From NCBI GenBank assembly GCA_003142935.1, contig PLOG01000160.1, positions 14,634-59,103 on the forward strand: DNA of 44,470 nucleotides, read 5' to 3'. Each line of letters begins with the position of its first letter. Position 1 is the stretch's first letter. Source of the DNA: Acidobacteriaceae bacterium. GTDB lineage: Bacteria > Acidobacteriota > Terriglobia > Terriglobales > Acidobacteriaceae. A program made the position numbers and the translations under genes. The notes under the pieces were generated by a model. That model saw nothing but the letters and a program-made list of their open reading frames with translations. It was not told the DNA's origin and ran no database searches. Below, in pieces: positions 29,645 through 38,646 of the stretch.

Positions 29645-31186
29645 ATGTCATTCCGGCTAACCAACCGTCTTAGTGCCCTTCTCCTCCTCGCCCTTTGCGT
29701 CCATTCCCGGTCCCTCCAAGCGCAATCTGGGGGTGTGGGCGTCTTTGAAGGGCAGTCCGATTTGGGCAAGGTTGTACCGGCGGGCACCGTCATTTATTCG
29801 CCGAATGCCGGTACATACACCGTCACTTCGGCGGGTTGGAACCTTTGGTCGACGAATGACGGCTTCCATTTTGCCTGGACGAGACTTTCAGGCGATTTTT
29901 CGCTCACCGCGGACATCGACTTTCCGGAGAAGACAGGCGAGCACCATCCGAATCGAAAAGCGGTTCTGATGGTTCGCCAGACCCTGGATGCCGACGGCGC
30001 TTATGTGGACGTGGCGCAGCACGGCTCAGGCATGACCGCCCTGCAATACCGCCGCAGCAAAGGCGCACTCACCGAGAGCACCGGGCTCGGCATCGATCCG
30101 CCCCGGCGCGTCCGCCTTGAAAAGCGCGGCGACACCTTCACCATGTTCCTTTCCAATCACGGCGAGCCGCTTCACCAGGCCGGCGCCTCCACCAAGGTCC
30201 ATCTCGACGGGCCGTTTTATGTCGGCATCGGGCTCTCCGCGCACAATCCCACAGTGCCTGAGAAGGCGACTTTCTCCAACGTTGAGCTGAAGCAACTCAC
30301 TCCGCCCGCTACACCCGCGCAACTCACCCTCTACAGCACTCTCCATACGATCGAAATCGCCGAAAACCATAGCCTCGACACGGTTTTGCTGTCAGAGCCG
30401 GGCCATTTCATGGCGCCAAACTGGTCACGCGACGGGAAGTCGCTGGCTTTCACGCGGGATGGCCGTATTTACACAATTCCTGTCGTCGGTGGAACTCCGC
30501 AACTGCTCGACGTTCGGGACTTGTCCAGTTGTTCAGGCAGTCACGGCTTCTCGCCCGACGGCAAGTGGTTTGCCCTCACTTGTTCCGCCGCCGATCAGCC
30601 CGATCGCCGCGTCTACATCGTCCCCGCGACCGGCGGTAAGCCTCGTCTCCTCACCCAGAACACCGGCTGGTTTCACAGCTGGTCGCCCGACGGCAAGACC
30701 ATCCTCTTCACGCGTGGCGGTCACGGCTCCGGCAACATCTATGCCATTTCGGTAGACGGCGGACCGGAGACAGCTCTCACCACCGGCACCGGCCTCAGCG
30801 ACGATCCGGATTACTCCCCCGATGGTAAGTACATCTACTTCAACACCGATCGCTGGGGTGGAATGCAGATTGGCCGCATGCTTCCCGACGGCAGCCAGCC
30901 AGAACAGGTCACCTTTGACGATTTCAAGAACTGGACGCCTCACCCTTCGCCCGACGGAAAGTCGATCGTCTTCATCTCTTACGACCCCAGCGTTACCACG
31001 CACGCCGCCAACAAGGACATCGCCTTGCGGATCTTGTCGACAGAAGACGAGAAGATTCGCACGCTCGTCAAGCTGGTCGGTGGCGACGGCTCCATGAACG
31101 TGGCCAATTGGTCGCCGGACTCGAAGAGCCTGGCGTATGTGAGTTATCAGATGCTCCCCGCCAACGACAATGGCTCAACCGAGTAG
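29645..31186 (+). CDS. Secreted TolB-like beta-propeller protein with an N-terminal DUF1349/concanavalin-like domain
   Basis: Signal peptide; GVFEGQSDLGK...TSAGWNLWSTNDGFHFAWTRLSGDFSLTADIDFP...DGPFYVGIGL, then repeated propeller motifs (APNWSRDGKSLAFTRDGRIYTIPV, FHSWSPDGKTILFTRGG, DPDYSPDGKYIYFNTDRWG). Confidence 0.9.
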   Translation: MSFRLTNRLSALLLLALCVHSRSLQAQSGGVGVFEGQSDLGKVVPAGTVIYSPNAGTYTVTSAGWNLWSTNDGFHFAWTRLSGDFSLTADIDFPEKTGEHHPNRKAVLMVRQTLDADGAYVDVAQHGSGMTALQYRRSKGALTESTGLGIDPPRRVRLEKRGDTFTMFLSNHGEPLHQAGASTKVHLDGPFYVGIGLSAHNPTVPEKATFSNVELKQLTPPATPAQLTLYSTLHTIEIAENHSLDTVLLSEPGHFMAPNWSRDGKSLAFTRDGRIYTIPVVGGTPQLLDVRDLSSCSGSHGFSPDGKWFALTCSAADQPDRRVYIVPATGGKPRLLTQNTGWFHSWSPDGKTILFTRGGHGSGNIYAISVDGGPETALTTGTGLSDDPDYSPDGKYIYFNTDRWGGMQIGRMLPDGSQPEQVTFDDFKNWTPHPSPDGKSIVFISYDPSVTTHAANKDIALRILSTEDEKIRTLVKLVGGDGSMNVANWSPDSKSLAYVSYQMLPANDNGSTE

Positions 31187-31204
31187 GAGGAAGGCAGACT
31201 TCCG

Positions 31205-31945
31205 CTAGAGTACGCTGGCCGTCTTCTCGCTGCCCCCGCCGGTCCTCGCTTCGCCTCCCAGGGGCCGCATTGCGCCTCCACCCACCGCCCGCAGAGGAAT
31301 CGCCGACGGTGCCTGGTGCATGGTCACAATAATGACCTTGGCTGCCTTCTTGCCCGCGCACTGGTAGGAGTGCGGCGTCCCGGAGTCGAAGTAGACTGAG
31401 TCGCCCGTTTCGAGTGTGCACTCCTGGTCTCCGTGGCGAAGCTCCAACTCTCCATCCAGAACGTAAAGAAACTCGTACCCTGGATGCATGTGCGCCTTGG
31501 GATCTGCCGTCCTCGCCATAGGGATGAACTCGGCAAAGTAAGGGTCCATGTGCCGGTCGGGAACCATGTAGCCGAGGCTCTCGAAGAAGTAGGTCGGCGG
31601 CTCTACTCCAGTCTGCGGCAGCCTTACTCTATCCTTTTGCTTGTGAATCCGGAATATTGCCGTGGGTTCTGTCTCAAAAAAATAGGACAAGTCCTTTGAG
31701 AACACCATCGCAATTCGCGCCAGGTTGCGCAGAGTCGGAACCACGCGACCGGTTTCGAGTTGGGAGAGAAAACTCGCCGAAAGCCCCGTGTGCTTGCCTA
31801 ATTCCACCAGCCCCATCGACTTCTTCAAGCGGAGCCGCCGGATGCGCTCCCCAATCCGCTTTTCGGCTATAAACCGTTCGGCGGTCTCAGGATCTGCCTG
31901 GGTCTTTTGTGTCTCTTCGCTCTGCACGTCGGCCGGGTTGGTCAT
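31205..31945 (-). CDS. XRE-family regulator with C-terminal cupin domain
   Basis: GERIRRLRLKKSMGLVELGKHTGLSASFLSQLETGRVVPTLRNLARIAMVF (HTH) plus HMHPGYEFLYVLDGELELRHGDQECTLETGDSVYFDSGTPHSY (cupin). Confidence 0.94.
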   Translation of the reverse strand: MTNPADVQSEETQKTQADPETAERFIAEKRIGERIRRLRLKKSMGLVELGKHTGLSASFLSQLETGRVVPTLRNLARIAMVFSKDLSYFFETEPTAIFRIHKQKDRVRLPQTGVEPPTYFFESLGYMVPDRHMDPYFAEFIPMARTADPKAHMHPGYEFLYVLDGELELRHGDQECTLETGDSVYFDSGTPHSYQCAGKKAAKVIIVTMHQAPSAIPLRAVGGGAMRPLGGEARTGGGSEKTASVL

Positions 31946-32076
31946 CCGTTTCTCCTGCCCATTTAGGGATAGGATGCGCCCCGTATCAAATTATTGTCCA
32001 GATCAAAAAAATTTTACGCCCTGCCAAACCAATTTCCAACCTTCGCCGCTATTGTATTCATCAGGAGGAAAGCGAC

Positions 32077-33006
32077 ATCAGTCCCGTCAATTCATCCTCC
32101 CACGCGCCCAGCTTTCTTCTCTCGGGCGCCTCTGGAATGCTCGGCACAGCTCTCAGGGAGGCGCTGACAGCGCGCGGCTCCTCCGTCCTGCAATTCGTGC
32201 GTTCCGCCCCTACCCATGCCAACCAGCTCCAGTGGGACCCGAATGGAGCCTCCGCAATCGCGCACTCCGAGGGTCTTGAAGACCTGAGTGGCGCCATCCA
32301 TCTCTCCGGCGCAAATCTCGCCGCCCATCGCTGGACCCCCGAATACAAACGCGAAATCGCCGAGAGCCGCATCAATTCTACTCACACGCTCGCCACTACT
32401 CTTGCCAGCCTCCGCCATCCGCCCAGGCTGTTCCTTATCGCCTCTGCCACCGGCATTTATGGCAATCGCGGCGACGAACTCCTTGACGAAACCTCGCCCC
32501 TTGGCGCAGGCTTTCTTGCCGACTGCTGTCAACAATGGGAAGCCGCGGCCAAGCCCGCTGTCGACGCCGGCATTCGAGTCCTCCACCTGCGCTTCGGGGT
32601 TGTGCTCAACGCCGGTCCCGGTACACTTGCGAGTCTCCTGCCCATTTTCCGCCTCGGCCTGGGTGGCCGGCTCGGTAATGGACATCAATTCATGAGCTGG
32701 ATTTCGCTTCCCGACGCCCTGGCCGCCATCTTCTTCCTCCTCGACTCGCCCTCCCTGGCCGGCCCAATCAACCTAACCTCCCCGAATCCGGTTACGAACG
32801 ATCAATTCACGCGCGCACTTGCCGCCCAGCTCCACCGCCCGGCGCTTCTCTCCGTCCCCGCCTTTGCCCTCCGCCTCGCCTTTGGTGAAATGGCCGACGA
32901 GGTCCTGCTCTCGGGCGCCCGCGCCTACCCCGCCAAGCTCGCGGCCGCCGGATTCCAGTTTTCCCACGCCAGCCTCATACACGCCCTGCCAGCCCTTCTC
33001 CGATAA
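32077..33006 (+). CDS. TIGR01777-family NAD(P)-dependent epimerase
   Basis: FLLSGASGMLGTALREALTARG...LSGANLAAHRWTPEYKREIAESRINSTHTLA...ASATGIYGNRGDELLDETS...RFGVVLNAGPGTLASLLPIFRLGLGGRLGNGHQFMSWI. Start uncertain; a strong AGGAGG lies 8 nt upstream of an ATC at 32077. Confidence 0.88.
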   Translation: MSPVNSSSHAPSFLLSGASGMLGTALREALTARGSSVLQFVRSAPTHANQLQWDPNGASAIAHSEGLEDLSGAIHLSGANLAAHRWTPEYKREIAESRINSTHTLATTLASLRHPPRLFLIASATGIYGNRGDELLDETSPLGAGFLADCCQQWEAAAKPAVDAGIRVLHLRFGVVLNAGPGTLASLLPIFRLGLGGRLGNGHQFMSWISLPDALAAIFFLLDSPSLAGPINLTSPNPVTNDQFTRALAAQLHRPALLSVPAFALRLAFGEMADEVLLSGARAYPAKLAAAGFQFSHASLIHALPALLR

Positions 33007-33505
33007 ACACGAGCCGTAAGGCACTTGCAGCCGCGGTCGCACAGGGCAAACGCATTTTAATTCCACCGGCAGATGCAGTTTTGGACTGCGATTCGATGCA
33101 GAAGTCAGTTTTTGGATGGAGCAGAGGTCTTCAGACTCCTGAACATGGATGGCGGATTGACGGACCTTCAGGCACGGGCCATATTTCGGCAGCGAACAGA
33201 AGGCCCGAGGCTAAAGCCAATCGCTCTTGCGTCAGTTAAGGGGGTAACCCAAAAAATGGGCCGAGAGCTGATACAAGTCTCTTACATTTCCAGACTTTAA
33301 GGCGGATGCTAGCTGGGTTTTGACTTCCTAAGGCAAATACTCTAAGAGAATTCAAAAACATCGTTGTTTGTCGGAAGTGAGCTTGGGGAACTCACAAGAA
33401 GGTGAAGGAGCCCCGAAATCCGGGTTGAATTCAGGTTGAACGCATGGGCAATCCAGGAACGCAGACAGCTGAACTCCCTGCCCCTCAAATGCTGTTGATG
33501 AGAGT

Positions 33506-33790
33506 TCAGCTGGCACGAATTTGGACGGGTGGAAGTGGACGCTGTCGATGAAACCCGTCGGGGAATCCGCCTGTGGTCCCCATCGTCTCAGCACCAACGA
33601 TTGCGATGGACCAAAACCCTTGTTCTACCTCTGTGTCAATCCCTGCGAAAGCCTCAGGCTCGACCCGAACTCGCAGGCGCCCATCAGTCCACACCGTTTC
33701 GGCCAACGACACGAGATGTTCCTTCGTAATGTCCCGAGGGTTGGCAGAATATTCTCTCGCAGGTTCATATACCGAGAGTATCCAGTTCAT
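33506..33790 (-). CDS. Hypothetical protein
   Basis: MNWILSVYEPAREYSANPRDITKEHLVSLAETVWTDGRLRVRVEPEAFAGIDTEVEQGFWSIAIVGAETMGTTGGFPDGFHRQRPLPPVQIRAS; adjacent to the IS701 relic. Confidence 0.4.
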   Translation of the reverse strand: MNWILSVYEPAREYSANPRDITKEHLVSLAETVWTDGRLRVRVEPEAFAGIDTEVEQGFWSIAIVGAETMGTTGGFPDGFHRQRPLPPVQIRAS

Positions 33791-33829
33791 TGCGTTAGTT
33801 CTACAGTTGTAACTAATGGCAAAGAGTAG

Positions 33830-34546
33830 AAGCTGTTGCTTTCGAAAGTGGAAGATGCGTGCCAGGAATGGGTGATATCTTCGCCAGTCAGACCTGTGCA
33901 GAAGATGTTCCAGACCGTGCCAGCCGCTGCGCAGCACGGAAGCGAGCAAATGTCGGATTTCCGGTACGCTGAGTGGAACCTTCTTGACGGAAAGTTTTTT
34001 TCTCCCTGGCGCGCAGCACCGCCAGAACGGCCAGAGCCAGCATGGACAGACCGGGGTCCCCGGCGACAGGTCTTCGTCGCTGGGGTGGAGGGTGATGTGC
34101 CGATACCAGCCCTGCCAGTGCCGGACTTCGAAATGATCCAGTTCGCACTCACCTTTCCACCCCACGGACAAAGACCCGTCCGTGGGGGCGCCGGCTTGGC
34201 CATCTGGAAAGCGCTTTCGATGGCCCAGCGCTGTCCGGCGACGGCCACCAGTGTCTTCAAACGGCTCTGCTTCTGGCCGGCATAAGTGAAATGGAAGGCG
34301 TACTCGGGCTCGGCTTCCAGACTGCGCCGCACCAGCAGCGCATGCTCCCATCCCTCACACTCCGCCCACAGCATCAGAGCCCAATCGTAGAGCCTTTCGC
34401 CCTTGACGCCCTGCCCGGCAGATAGACGCTTCCATGGCCGCCCCGGCAGTTGATCGGCAAGCGCATCGACGTGATGCTGGCGCATATCCTGTGCCGCCAT
34501 AAGCGCTGGTCCGCGACTACCGCCAATACGTACGGCAGACGGCGTG
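33830..34546 (-). mobile_element. IS701-family transposase relic (5' truncated, multiple frameshifts)
   Basis: VDALADQLPGRPWKRLSAGQGVKGERLYDWALMLWAECEGWEHALLVRRSLEAEPEYAFHFTYAGQKQSRLKTLVAVAGQRWAIESAFQMAK, then other frames with LDHFEVRHWQGWYRHITL, LSMLALAVLAVLRARE and VPLSVPEIRHLLASVL. Confidence 0.88.
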
Positions 34547-35087
34547 GTCCTGCAGCACATAACCCCGCTTGCCGGCGTAACCAAGAAACACGCCGATCTG
34601 GCTGTTTTCAATGCGTCCCGCCGTGCCGCTCGACTGGCGCTCGACTCCGGCAGAATGGGAGAACATTACCCGGATCATCTGCGCCGCATTCGCTTCCACG
34701 ACCCCGAGACGGGCGAGACGCTGGTGTTTCTGACCAACAACACCACACTGCTTGCCCTGACCATCGCCGCGCTCTACAAAAGCCGCTGGCAGATCGAGTT
34801 GTTCTTCAAATGGATCAAGCAGCACCTGCGAATCAAGCGATTCCTCGCCACCAGTGAGAATGCTGTCAGGAGCCAGATATGGTGCGCCGTCGCCACCTAT
34901 GTGCTGATCGCTATCGTCAAGAAAGAACTGAAACTCGACGCCTCGCTCTACGCTTGTCTACAGATTCTGTCGGTCTCGATCTTCGAGAAAACCGAGATTT
35001 CACGCGCCCTTCAGCCGTAACTCCACAGAACCGAGCAACCGGCCTCCGCTAACCAACTGAATCTATTTGACATCTAACCGGACAGCA
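34547..35087 (+). mobile_element. IS4-family transposase remnant, copy 2 (5' truncated)
   Basis: [118 protein letters not shown] then LHRTEQPASANQLNLFDI: premature TAA relative to copy 1. Confidence 0.92.
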
Positions 35088-35105
35088 GTGGAAAGAAGTT
35101 TTACT

Positions 35106-35405
35106 TCACCAATTCAGCGTTGGTCTCTTGGGCGGATTTGGCGTCGGCGGCGTTCGGACTTCGTCCGGACCCGCAATCAAACGCTCCGCTGCTTCCTGGT
35201 CCAGTTCGACCTCATCGCGCGCCTCACGAAGCGCCGCAGCCAGTTGCTCCAGGTCAGTTCCGGAAGTGGACTCTATCGGCACGATCCGAGCAATGGGGAC
35301 ACCGTTCTTGTGAAGGATGAAAGATACACCCTGGTAGCGGACCCGGTTGACACAATCCGAAAATCTGCGCGCTGCCTGGGTCACGCTAATGACCAGCTCT
35401 TTCAT
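35106..35405 (-). CDS. Phd/YefM-family type II antitoxin (apparently orphan)
   Basis: MKELVISVTQAARRFSDCVNRVRYQGVSFILHKNGVPIARIVPIE: PhdYeFM signature. No toxin ORF follows; the downstream side is the IS4 remnant. Confidence 0.88.
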   Translation of the reverse strand: MKELVISVTQAARRFSDCVNRVRYQGVSFILHKNGVPIARIVPIESTSGTDLEQLAAALREARDEVELDQEAAERLIAGPDEVRTPPTPNPPKRPTLNW

Positions 35406-35410
35406 AGAAC

Positions 35411-35427
35411 CATATTATCATATTATC
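35411..35427. promoter_or_regulatory. Tandem repeat CATATTAT-CATATTAT-C overlapping the antitoxin promoter (candidate autoregulatory operator)
   Basis: catattatcatattatc lies 6 bp upstream of the antitoxin start codon on the minus strand. Confidence 0.4.
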
Positions 35428-35458
35428 GGATTTTACATAATTCACTCATAAGTCCTTT

Positions 35459-36361
35459 TTATTCGCCTGCTAACTGCCCTAATAGTGTGTCAAAATCCTC
35501 CAACCGCGCGTATTCGATGATTACTTTACCGCGGCCATTGTGGTCTTCGATATAGACCTTCAGGCCCAGGGCCCGTTGCAACTGCTCCTGGACTTCACGG
35601 ACATTAGGATCGATTGGAGTCTCGGGTTTGGGGGATTTCTTCGCGGCTTTTTCCGGATGTAGCAGTCCTTGGACATAATTCTCCGTCTGGCGAACAGAAA
35701 GAGAAAGAGCATCTATCCGTTGCGCCGCCTTTTCTATGTCCTCGGCATGCTCAAAAGCTAATAATGTGCGCGCGTGACCGAAGCTGAGTTCCCCTGATTC
35801 AACACGGGCCTGTACCGAGGCCGGCAGCCGCAACAGGCGCAGGAAGTTGGCCACCGTGGCGCGATCTTTGCCGGTGCGCGCGGCCATCTGCTCCTGGGTC
35901 ATGTGGAACTCTCGAGAGAGCCGCTCGAACGCGCGGGCCTGTTCCATCGGATTCAGATCGGCGCGCTGCAGGTTTTCGACAATCGTGATCTCCATCGCCT
36001 GCTCATCGGAGACCTGGCGCAAAATCGCCGGGATCGTAGTTTTCCCGGCCTGTTGCGAAGCGCGCCAGCGTCGTTCTCCCGCAATGAGCTGGAATCGACC
36101 GTTGGAGAGTGGGCGAACCAGCACAGGCTGGACCACTCCATTGGCAGTAATGGAGGAAGCCAGCTCGGCCAACTGATCCTTGTTCATTTGAGTGCGAGTC
36201 TGAAAGGGGTTGGGATCGATTTGGTCGAGTGGTATCTCGCGCGGTCTGCCACCATCCGCTTCGGCAGGCGAAGCGGCGGGCGTGGGGACCCGCGGTAGCA
36301 GTGAGTCGAGGCCTTTGCCGAGAGCGCGGCGTTTTGGGTCTGTGGCAGCTATGGTCATCAT
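35459..36361 (-). CDS. parB: Chromosome-partitioning protein ParB
   Basis: RALGKGLDSLLP...REIPLDQIDPNPFQTRTQMNKDQLAELASSITANGVVQPVLVRPL...LIAGERRWRASQQAGKTTIPAILR...MEITIVENLQRADLNPMEQARAFERL. Confidence 0.97.
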   Translation of the reverse strand: MMTIAATDPKRRALGKGLDSLLPRVPTPAASPAEADGGRPREIPLDQIDPNPFQTRTQMNKDQLAELASSITANGVVQPVLVRPLSNGRFQLIAGERRWRASQQAGKTTIPAILRQVSDEQAMEITIVENLQRADLNPMEQARAFERLSREFHMTQEQMAARTGKDRATVANFLRLLRLPASVQARVESGELSFGHARTLLAFEHAEDIEKAAQRIDALSLSVRQTENYVQGLLHPEKAAKKSPKPETPIDPNVREVQEQLQRALGLKVYIEDHNGRGKVIIEYARLEDFDTLLGQLAGE

Positions 36362-36451
36362 TCAAATTCCTCTGGATTGGCTGGTGTTGCCTTGGGTTGC
36401 TTGAAACTGTGATTCCTCGAAAGAAGTTCTCGTGAGGGCCTTCTCAGAGGT

Positions 36452-37297
36452 TTACGAATAGGGCCAGAACGTGACTTTCGGCCCCTGCTTGGCAACTCCA
36501 GCAGCCTTCCGTTCAGAGCTGCGTGGGCTCTCCATCTGATTTCGTGCGAGGAATTCTCCCGCGAGTTCAAAGTAAGCCTCGGTTCCGCGCGAGCGGGGAT
36601 CGTAGAGGGCAACGGGTTTGCCATGGCTGGGTGCCTCCGCCAGCCGGATGTTGCGCGGAATCACTGTACGGAAGAGTCGCTCACGGAAGTATTCGCGGAG
36701 GGTGTCGGTAACCTGCTGAGCAAGGTTGGTGCGGTCGTCGTACATGGTCAGCAGAACGCCCTCAATGTTGAGCTCGGGATTGAAGGCGGCTCGCACCCGT
36801 TCGAGAGTGGAGATCAGCTCAGAGATACCCTCCAATGCGAAGTACTCGGCCTGCATGGGAACGATCAGAGTTTCCGCTGCAGACAATACGTTGAGTGTGA
36901 GAAGGTCGAGGGCAGGTGGGCAATCCAGAATGATCAGGTCGAAATTGCTCTTCAACGGATCGAGGGCGCGACGCAGTCGGAGGGCACGGTCTTCAAGGGT
37001 CGCCAGCTCGATGTTGGCCCCGGTCAGATTTTTCGAACCTGGCAACAGCCGAAGCATTTCGATCTCGGTGGGGAGAACGACTTGTTCGGCCCGGCAGTCG
37101 CCCATCAGCACGTCATAGATAGAGCGCCGGTTATCGTCCCGCTGGAATCCGATGCCGGATGTAGCGTTGGCTTGGGGATCGCAATCGACAAGGAGGATCT
37201 TGAGGCCCTCGAGGGCAAGGCAGGCAGACAGATTGATAGCTGTAGTGGTTTTGCCAACTCCACCCTTTTGGTTGACAATGCCGAGAATCTTGCTCAT
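36452..37297 (-). CDS. parA: Chromosome-partitioning ATPase ParA (Soj)
   Basis: [50 protein letters not shown]: deviant Walker A. Start placed at MSKIL rather than the ORF-track start. Confidence 0.96.
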   Translation of the reverse strand: MSKILGIVNQKGGVGKTTTAINLSACLALEGLKILLVDCDPQANATSGIGFQRDDNRRSIYDVLMGDCRAEQVVLPTEIEMLRLLPGSKNLTGANIELATLEDRALRLRRALDPLKSNFDLIILDCPPALDLLTLNVLSAAETLIVPMQAEYFALEGISELISTLERVRAAFNPELNIEGVLLTMYDDRTNLAQQVTDTLREYFRERLFRTVIPRNIRLAEAPSHGKPVALYDPRSRGTEAYFELAGEFLARNQMESPRSSERKAAGVAKQGPKVTFWPYS

Positions 37298-37571
37298 GGC
37301 ATTCAAGATTAAAAGGGGAGAGCGATTTGAAGGTAGGCAGTTGACATGTGGAGAACGGGGCGAACCTGTGGAAAGCGCCCGTAGGAGGGGCCTTTGTCCG
37401 GGGAGCAAACGTATGAGGCGGAAGAGCTTTACTGGATGTCATCCCGCGGCGGGGACAGGAGCGATAAATCTGCTCTTCGGTGGAAAACTTCATGGATTTG
37501 AGTGCGGGATTTGATTCTTTTCTGGAGGTGTTCCATTTTAGTCCTTTGCTGGATCGGGAATCCTCGGGGCT

Positions 37572-37587
37572 TGTTCCACGTGGAACA
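37572..37587. promoter_or_regulatory. parS centromere-like site 1
   Basis: TGTTCCACGTGGAACA: perfect 16-bp palindrome matching the parS consensus TGTTnCACGTGnAACA. Confidence 0.96.
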
Positions 37588-37615
37588 TTTCCCATTATGA
37601 CAGCGAGCTCAAGAG

Positions 37616-37631
37616 TGTTCCACGTGGAACA
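37616..37631. promoter_or_regulatory. parS centromere-like site 2
   Basis: TGTTCCACGTGGAACA, identical to site 1. Confidence 0.96.
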
Positions 37632-37734
37632 AGCCCACTCTCCGATCTACAATTCGACCAACCATTACTTCAGCAAATTCTCCATCAATTCTCACACGCG
37701 CGCTTCTCGACTGTCTCACCGGTTGCAGGAATCA

Positions 37735-38640
37735 ATGCCAGCCAACGGACCGCCGCTGCCAAACCCATTCCTTGATGATGCCGCCCTTGCCTCTGATGAG
37801 CAGCTCGTGAGCTGTGCAAAGTCGAACAACCACGATCAACTCGAGTTGTTGCTCTCCCGCCACTTCCCCTGGCTCTTCAACCTCTCGACTCGCATGCTCT
37901 ATCGACGCACCGACACCGAAGATGCGACCCCTGAGATCCCGCTCAAAAGCATCACCGGTCTCCCTAGTTCCGAGGGGAGGCAAAATTCTGAACTTGGCTC
38001 TATTGCATTGCCGTCAACCATTTGTTGAGCGTCAGAAGACCTAAATGAGATGCCTGCGATGGTGTCTCTTCCTTTGCCTGAGCCCCTACTGGATTGCGCC
38101 AGCTCCCCGATCTTGATCCACCCGACCCAAGCACCGTGCCTGTTCCCATGGAGATTCTGTACGAAGAGACAGAAAGCAATTGCATGATCGGAATCCTGCC
38201 CTCTATGCGCGGCCGTCAGCGCCTAATCTTTATCCTCGGCGAAATCTTCTAGGTCAGCAACGTGGTCCGCGTTGACATCTGTCAAGTCACCCCCGCTAAC
38301 TTCCGGCAGCTCCTCTCCCGTGCTCGCTGTGACCTCTACGAATACATCCACGGAAATTGCAGCCTCGTCGACCAGAAGAACGACTGCAAGTGCCCTCGCA
38401 AAGCCCGCGCCTTTATCCAGCCTGGCTTTGTACATACAAAGAAACTTGAGTTCACATAACGCCACCTTCGAAAAGTGCGAGCGGTCGCGGCGCAGCGTGC
38501 TCCAGACCTCCTCGACCCCTACAAGCCAACGGCCGCCGACGTCTACCGCAATCATCTATTCTTTGACCCTTCAGAGCAGTCTGCAATCCTCCGCCGGATG
38601 CTTTCGTCTCCTTCCATCAAACTCGCCTCGCAATCTTCGG
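37735..38640 (+). pseudogene. Degraded RNA polymerase sigma factor (sigma-70/ECF-like)
   Basis: LLSRHFPWLFNLSTRMLYRRTDTEDATPEIPLKSITGL, then frameshifted WLYCIAVNHLLSVR, then EILYEETESNCMIGILPSMRGRQRLIFILGEIF*VSNVVRVDICQVTPANFRQLLSRARCDLYEYIHGNCSLVDQKNDCKCPRKARAFIQPGFV. In-frame TAG at 38250-38252. Confidence 0.88.
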
Positions 38641-38646
38641 AGCACT

